Shown here one piece after another: positions 59,325 through 64,000 of a stretch of DNA of 64,000 bases. Location of the stretch: contig JALWNT010000039.1 in NCBI GenBank assembly GCA_027080995.1, positions 1 to 64,000 on the forward strand, written 5' to 3'. Made by a program: the position numbers and the translations under genes. Under the pieces are notes generated by a model. It saw only the letters and a program-made list of their open reading frames with translations. It searched no databases and was not told where the DNA came from. Every line of letters begins with the position of its first letter. Position 1 is the stretch's first letter. The DNA is from Campylobacteraceae bacterium. GTDB taxonomy: Bacteria > Campylobacterota > Campylobacteria > Campylobacterales > Sulfurovaceae.

Positions 59325-60104
59325 ATGAGAATTATAAGTAAAATCGCCAGGATTCTTCTGTTTGTTCTGGCAATGGGAGGAGCTTCTTACGCCGTCGAAA
59401 TCAAAAACCTCGCTCAGGCGGTCAACGAAGCGGGTCGCCAACGGATGTTGACACAAAGGATGTTGAAAGACTACGCCATGATTGGAATGAAAAACAGTTT
59501 TGGAAATCCGCAGGAGGACCTAAAAAAAGTAGTGAATACTTTCGAAGATCATTTGGTTGCACTTACGACTTTTGCTAAAGATCCGGAGACGAAGAAGAGT
59601 CTGGAGGCACAGAGAAAACTCTGGAATCCGATTCGAAAGATGCTTCAAGAGCCTCCCACCAAGGAGCGAGCGGAAGTACTGCAAAAGAAGCTGGATGCGC
59701 TGCTTAAAGCTGCAGATACGACGACAAAACTGTTTGCCAAGCAGACCGGGAAAAAGTCTGGAGCTATTATCAACATATCCGGGCGGCAGCGTATGCTCTC
59801 CCAAAGGATGGCCAGCCTCTATATGCTGAGAGTGTGGGGGATCAAAGATCCGCAATTCAAAAAGAAAATGGATGACGCGATGCAACTCTTCTCAAGCTCA
59901 CTCGACAAACTTATGCACTCGGATTTGAACACCGATAAAATCAACAAGCTGCTGATGCGTGTCAAAAACAATTTTATGTTTTTTCAGGTCATGAACCGGG
60001 CGCAGAACCACTATATCCCTTCACTGATCTATAAGAAGTCGAATGAAATTCTCAAAGACATGAATACGATCACCGGTCTTTATGCAGCCGAAAAGGTGCA
60101 ATAA
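59325..60104 (+). CDS. Exported double PilJ/NarX-like domain protein (1)
   Basis: A 259-residue periplasmic protein: signal peptide (MRIISKIARILLFVLAMGGASYA) and two copies of the PilJ-type helical sensor motif, AGRQRMLTQRM at residues 36-46 and SGRQRMLSQRM at 152-162. The motif resembles the P-box of nitrate sensors NarX/NarQ and of PilJ. No other domain or membrane anchor is present, so it probably binds a ligand and works with another protein, the likely one being the kinase at 61778. ATG follows AAAGGAGCGAAA. First gene of the operon behind the GEMM riboswitch. Confidence 0.85.
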   Translation: MRIISKIARILLFVLAMGGASYAVEIKNLAQAVNEAGRQRMLTQRMLKDYAMIGMKNSFGNPQEDLKKVVNTFEDHLVALTTFAKDPETKKSLEAQRKLWNPIRKMLQEPPTKERAEVLQKKLDALLKAADTTTKLFAKQTGKKSGAIINISGRQRMLSQRMASLYMLRVWGIKDPQFKKKMDDAMQLFSSSLDKLMHSDLNTDKINKLLMRVKNNFMFFQVMNRAQNHYIPSLIYKKSNEILKDMNTITGLYAAEKVQ

Positions 60105-60171
60105 GGTGAGTGGGTATATGATGGTGGAAAATTATAGTGGACGAACAATTCAAAATAAGAAGGAGACAGCG

Positions 60172-60990
60172 ATGAAAAAATGTGTACGGAACCTGGCACT
60201 AACTGTGTGCATACTTGCAGGGTTCGGTGGGGTGATGGGGACCCAAGCCGAAGCGGCAAAAACGACGGTAAATCCTCTTGTCAAGAAAGATGCGATTCGT
60301 TTGATCGATATCGCCGGAAAGCAGAGAATGCTTTCTCAAAGGATTGCGAAGGATTATCTCTATATCGGCAAAAAAGTGGCGGTGGACAAAGCCAGAAAAG
60401 AACTGAAAGCATCGATCACGGAGTTCAAAGCCAATCAGGCTAAACTGGAGGAGATGATCAACGATCCCGAGATCAAGAATCTCCTTGCTTTCGTCAATAT
60501 GAGTCTGAATGAATTGGAAGGGATCGTTCAAAAACCCTTTTCACTGGACAATGCCCAACTGGTTCTGGACCTGAGTGAATCGATGCTTGAGGGAAGCCAG
60601 TATGTTGTTGATTCCCTTAAAAAGATTGCCAACGTTAAAGAATCCAGGATTATTGCCATCTCCGGTAAACAGCGAATGCTCGCACAGCGGATTGCTAAAT
60701 ATTACATTGCCTATCAGGCGGGAATCAAAGACAAAAATACCGTCGATCAGATGAAAGCTGCTGTCAATGAGTTCGCCAAAAATCACAAAATTCTCATGGA
60801 GAATAAAGACAATACGGCGACGATCAATCAAAAACTAGCCCAGGTCGATCGGCTCTGGAAGATTGTATATAAGTTCTATCTGAATATTGAAAAAGGCGGA
60901 CTGCCCTTTATCGTCTACACGACAACGAATGATATTACAAAAAAGATGAACGAGATTACCGAACTTTATGTACAGCTCTATAATAAATAA
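60172..60990 (+). CDS. Exported double PilJ/NarX-like domain protein (2)
   Basis: A 272-residue paralogue of the preceding gene with signal peptide (MKKCVRNLALTVCILAGFGG..AEA) and two intact PilJ motifs, AGKQRMLSQRI (48-58) and SGKQRMLAQRI (164-174), each heading a helical bundle of ~115 residues. Tandem arrangement and related repeats point to local gene duplication. ATG follows AGAAGGAGACAGCG. It lies 67 nt after the first paralogue and 10 nt before the third. Periplasmic ligand binding is inferred. Confidence 0.85.
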   Translation: MKKCVRNLALTVCILAGFGGVMGTQAEAAKTTVNPLVKKDAIRLIDIAGKQRMLSQRIAKDYLYIGKKVAVDKARKELKASITEFKANQAKLEEMINDPEIKNLLAFVNMSLNELEGIVQKPFSLDNAQLVLDLSESMLEGSQYVVDSLKKIANVKESRIIAISGKQRMLAQRIAKYYIAYQAGIKDKNTVDQMKAAVNEFAKNHKILMENKDNTATINQKLAQVDRLWKIVYKFYLNIEKGGLPFIVYTTTNDITKKMNEITELYVQLYNK

Positions 60991-61000
60991 GGAGAGAGAG

Positions 61001-61759
61001 ATGAAAGTTATTCTCTGGATCCTGCTTCTCCTGACGGGGATTCAGCAGACAGCATCAGCGGCGACCCGTGCCGAAGTCAATGTTCTGGAGGCGACGGAAA
61101 ATATCCGGTATCTCAGTCAACGCCTAAGCAAGAACTACCTCTATCTCTATGCAAATCCTCTGAAAAAGGAAATTAGAAAAGAGATTCAATCCGATTTGGC
61201 AGGGCTTGTCAAAAATATTCGAACTATTTCAATGACGACCAGTGACGAAGATACGAAAAATATTCTGGAGTTTCTTACCTACAGCAAAGATCAGATTACT
61301 CAATTGATCAAAGAAAAACCAACGAAAGAGCGGGCGGCTTTGATGCTTGATTACAGTGAAACCCTGCTGGAAGGCGCCAATTCAATTGCCAAAGAGCACA
61401 GTTATCTTTTCAGTGAAAGTGAACAGATGCTGATGATAGGCAAAAGCATCGATTATCTGCTTGAACGGAGTGCTAAGTACTATCTTGCACTCGGTATCGG
61501 TCTGGGAACGGAAGTCAATCGGAAACAGATGCAAGAAAGTCTCGATGCACTCGAAGAGAAGATTGGAATTCTTGAAAAGTATAGTTATCCGAAAGAGATG
61601 TCGGTTTCAAAAAAAGATTTAAAGAGTTTTTGGAAAGTAACAAAGAGTTTCTTTGATCGACAGAAGAAAATCTTTGTCTCGAACCTAATGGTCCTCGCGA
61701 CAAACGAGTTGGAGAAGATCGATTCTCGATTCATTCTCTACCATAGAAAAAACCAATAG
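61001..61759 (+). CDS. Exported PilJ-like protein with degenerate motifs (3)
   Basis: A 252-residue paralogue with signal peptide (MKVILWILLLLTGIQQTASA). The PilJ motifs have decayed: TENIRYLSQRLSKNYLYL near residue 34 keeps LSQR but loses the G-x-QRM start, and SIDYLLERSAKYYLALG near 155 keeps little but the spacing. The rest follows the same helical layout. Loss of the conserved motifs suggests loss of ligand binding or a structural role. ATG follows AAGGAGAGAGAG. Confidence 0.75.
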   Translation: MKVILWILLLLTGIQQTASAATRAEVNVLEATENIRYLSQRLSKNYLYLYANPLKKEIRKEIQSDLAGLVKNIRTISMTTSDEDTKNILEFLTYSKDQITQLIKEKPTKERAALMLDYSETLLEGANSIAKEHSYLFSESEQMLMIGKSIDYLLERSAKYYLALGIGLGTEVNRKQMQESLDALEEKIGILEKYSYPKEMSVSKKDLKSFWKVTKSFFDRQKKIFVSNLMVLATNELEKIDSRFILYHRKNQ

Positions 61760-61777
61760 AGTCAGGAGAACAGCCTC

Positions 61778-64000
61778 ATGAAAAAGACCAATCAGAAAAT
61801 CCTTTTTTATCTGTTGATGCTCCTGACGATTGCCATCATCGCCGCACTTGGATGGTTTGGGTTCAAAGCCTACAATGCTTATGAAAAAGATCGTATCAAT
61901 GTGGATCGTTTTTCGGTAATGACCGAAACTGAGCAGTTGATCGAGAATGTAGGAGCTGAAAGACTTGCAAGTGCGGCTTTCCTCGCAAGTGGAGAAAAAT
62001 GGAGACAACAGGAACTCAAAAAAAGACGTCAGAAAGTCGATACAGGTCTGTTAAATCTGCGTCATGCACTTCAGCGTTACAAACTGAAAAACGATCTTTC
62101 ACTTCTCAACAATGTAGCCAATGAAGTCAAAGCGGTACGATCGCGAATAGATGCGATGAGCCAGGAGTATCGCGATCTGTTTGTCGGAAGTTTTCAAAAG
62201 CGTATTGCCGATCCGCTTTTGAAAATCTATACAAACACGACAGGACTTTTCAAACGTTTGGGACGTGTGAAAGAGCTGAAATTCAACGAAGGGTTGATGC
62301 GTCTTTACATTGATGAAGATTTAGAGAGAAGTTACATCGCCTATCTTCTTTCTGTCGAAAAAACGATGAACAATGAGGATTTGAAGATTTGGGATCAGGT
62401 GATCAGTCAGGATGCACTCCCCACTTTTGTCGACATTAAAGACATACTTCTACGAAGTCGTTTGAAAGACATTCTCGTACCTGACCGCTTTTCAGTAATG
62501 ATCAATCCTCTGCGTCAATCAGTGCTCTACGGTATCAACAACGGCAAATATCCCATCAAACCGAAGAAGTGGATCGACGGAAACAATGATCGGATCAAAA
62601 AGATCATCGTAGCGGCTTCAATGGTAAACAAACAGCTCCGGACTCAGATGCTGAACAAACTGGAAAAAGAAAAGAGACTGATGATCCAGTACGGAGTCGC
62701 CGTACTCTTTTTCCTTATTCTGTTGATCATTTTCATCGTTATTTTCTACAACATCAACAAAGAGTCGAAACTGCTCGACGAAACTCTTAAAAATATTGAA
62801 TTCGAGCTGGATCCTCATCGGAAACGCCAGTTGCAAGAGATCGTACAAAGACGGGATCTTCCCGCGATCTACAATTTTCTTGCACAGACAATTCGGGAAG
62901 CCAATGAAACAAAGGATCTCTTTCTGGCCAATATGTCGCACGAGATTCGTACTCCTTTGAACGGGATTGTCGGGTTTACTCAGCTCCTGAAGAACACTCC
63001 GATGACACCGGATCAGGAAGAGTTCATTTCTGTCATTGAAAGCAGTTCGGAAAATCTTCTCTCGATTGTTAATGACATTCTCGATCTCTCGAAGATCAAT
63101 GCCGACAAAGTAGAGTTGGAAGAGATCACATTTAACGCACTGGAGAAGTTCGAAGATGCTGTCGAATCCTATGGAGCAAAAGCGGCTCAGAAAGATGTGG
63201 AGTTCAGTGTATTTGTCGATCCTTCGCTCCCAAAAACACTTATCGGGGATCCGACGAAAATTTCACAAGTTATTGTCAACCTGGTCAGCAATGCGATCAA
63301 ATTTACAAGTTCCCACGGACAGGTAGATGTAATTATTGAGAAACGGGAAGAGACAGAAACGGATGCTACCGTCTACTTCGCGGTACGGGATACAGGAATC
63401 GGTATCAGCGAAGAGCAGAAAGAGAAAATTTTCGAAGCCTTTTCACAAGCCGATGCCGGTACGAGTCGAAAATACGGAGGCACAGGTCTCGGTCTGGCTA
63501 TTTCGAGCAAATTGGTCGAACGGATGGGCGGACATCTAGACATCGATAGTACAATCGGAGAAGGCTCGACTTTCTTCTTCGAATTGACTCTACCCAAAGG
63601 TGAAGATCAGGAGAAATATATTCCGGATGTCAGCGGTCTGCAGACGGCGATCGTCCTCCCCAAAAAAGATATGGTGCGTCAGACAGATATCAATCTCAAG
63701 AGATACGTGGAGTATTGCAGTGCAGAGTTCGAGGTTCTAAGTTACGATGACATTTTTGATCGGACTGATCTTGAGATGCCTGATATCCTGTTCGTTGATC
63801 ACAAATATTGCCGTCGTGCACGTGAACTCGATATGTTCCTAGAATTGAATACGCGCATCGTCCTGCTGACAACCGGTGAATTGAAAAAAGAAGCTGAGGC
63901 GGTGATGGATCGACTTAGCAAAATTATCTACAAACCAGTCAACTTTTCGAAAACGGTTCGAGCGCTTGAGAGCATTCATGAAGTTGTCGCAGAAGGGGCG
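61778..64000 (+). CDS. Sensor histidine kinase with NIT (nitrate/nitrite-sensing) domain, 3' truncated
   Basis: Open from ATG 61778 (after GTCAGGAG) to the window end, 741 residues visible, no stop reached. A first membrane helix ([20 protein letters not shown]) leads to a periplasmic domain of ~270 residues with the NIT-type start [22 protein letters not shown], then a second helix ([20 protein letters not shown], ~308-327), HisKA with [14 protein letters not shown] and a complete ATPase ([37 protein letters not shown]). After it, residues ~625-740 look like a degenerate receiver ([22 protein letters not shown]). More receiver or HPt domains may lie beyond the window. It is the likely signalling partner of the three PilJ-type proteins. 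Confidence 0.88.
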   Translation, partial: MKKTNQKILFYLLMLLTIAIIAALGWFGFKAYNAYEKDRINVDRFSVMTETEQLIENVGAERLASAAFLASGEKWRQQELKKRRQKVDTGLLNLRHALQRYKLKNDLSLLNNVANEVKAVRSRIDAMSQEYRDLFVGSFQKRIADPLLKIYTNTTGLFKRLGRVKELKFNEGLMRLYIDEDLERSYIAYLLSVEKTMNNEDLKIWDQVISQDALPTFVDIKDILLRSRLKDILVPDRFSVMINPLRQSVLYGINNGKYPIKPKKWIDGNNDRIKKIIVAASMVNKQLRTQMLNKLEKEKRLMIQYGVAVLFFLILLIIFIVIFYNINKESKLLDETLKNIEFELDPHRKRQLQEIVQRRDLPAIYNFLAQTIREANETKDLFLANMSHEIRTPLNGIVGFTQLLKNTPMTPDQEEFISVIESSSENLLSIVNDILDLSKINADKVELEEITFNALEKFEDAVESYGAKAAQKDVEFSVFVDPSLPKTLIGDPTKISQVIVNLVSNAIKFTSSHGQVDVIIEKREETETDATVYFAVRDTGIGISEEQKEKIFEAFSQADAGTSRKYGGTGLGLAISSKLVERMGGHLDIDSTIGEGSTFFFELTLPKGEDQEKYIPDVSGLQTAIVLPKKDMVRQTDINLKRYVEYCSAEFEVLSYDDIFDRTDLEMPDILFVDHKYCRRARELDMFLELNTRIVLLTTGELKKEAEAVMDRLSKIIYKPVNFSKTVRALESIHEVVAEGA

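Overview
The window is about 64 kb of a chromosome, with moderate GC content and densely packed, mostly short-spaced genes. It most resembles a member of the Campylobacterota (the former Epsilonproteobacteria), of the sulfur- or hydrogen-oxidising, nitrate-respiring Sulfurovum/Nitratifractor/Hydrogenimonas type. Two gene orders support this: pyrD - M16 protease - dapA - FabL-like reductase - pgsA, and tolB - cpoB-like - slyD-like. Both match the arrangement I recall from Helicobacter and Campylobacter. Promoters show a clear TATAAT/TACAAT -10 element without an obvious -35, also usual in this phylum. No rRNA, tRNA, CRISPR array, prophage or intact insertion sequence was seen. The genus assignment is inference.

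Layout. 1-4134: SUF iron-sulfur assembly operon (sufB truncated by the window edge, sufC, sufD, sufE-like, sufT-like). 4284-5851: ammonium transport and PII (amtB, glnB). 6140-9873: DUF89 protein, PPK2, ruvA, YfdX. 9993-13723: a membrane/nitrosative-stress cluster with NnrS and a methyltransferase. 13793-17224: accD, an OmpR-type two-component pair and two c-type cytochromes. 17484-25162: NYN-LOTUS protein, flavin reductase, a GGDEF-EAL protein, an SDR, mogA and a DUF389 protein. 25227-29913: an exported cluster with an Ntn-type amide hydrolase, a Tat-dependent amidohydrolase and an outer-membrane-barrel candidate. 30007-31812: Aer-like PAS protein and what looks like the remains of a JetD/SMC (Wadjet/Mks-like) locus. 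32074-37717: ICMT-like methyltransferase, CorA, MscS, tolB, cpoB-like and slyD-like genes. 37764-43038: HTH-like protein, membrane proteins, DUF2207/LemA pair, MgtC/DUF4010. 43363-47369: hydrolase, two unknowns, a lone OppC-type permease, rsmD, gmhA. 47480-52425: the conserved pgsA-fabL-dapA-M16-pyrD run. 52540-58917: MsrA-Trx-MsrB, metallo-hydrolase, Sel1-like protein, methyltransferase, DUF434 protein, aspartate aminotransferase.

The most interesting part is 59100-64000. A sequence with the features of a c-di-GMP-I (GEMM) riboswitch precedes an operon of three exported proteins built from PilJ/NarX-like helical repeats, followed by a sensor histidine kinase with an NIT (nitrate/nitrite-sensing) type periplasmic domain. 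The kinase runs off the end of the window. This suggests a c-di-GMP-controlled periplasmic sensory system, possibly for nitrogen oxyanions.

A dispersed inverted-repeat family (five copies plus a fragment, each bounded by TCTGAAAAA/TTTTTCAGA-like ends) sits in gaps between genes and in one case supplies the 3' end of a coding sequence. A perfect 17-bp palindrome covers the start of pgsA, with its ribosome binding site in the loop.
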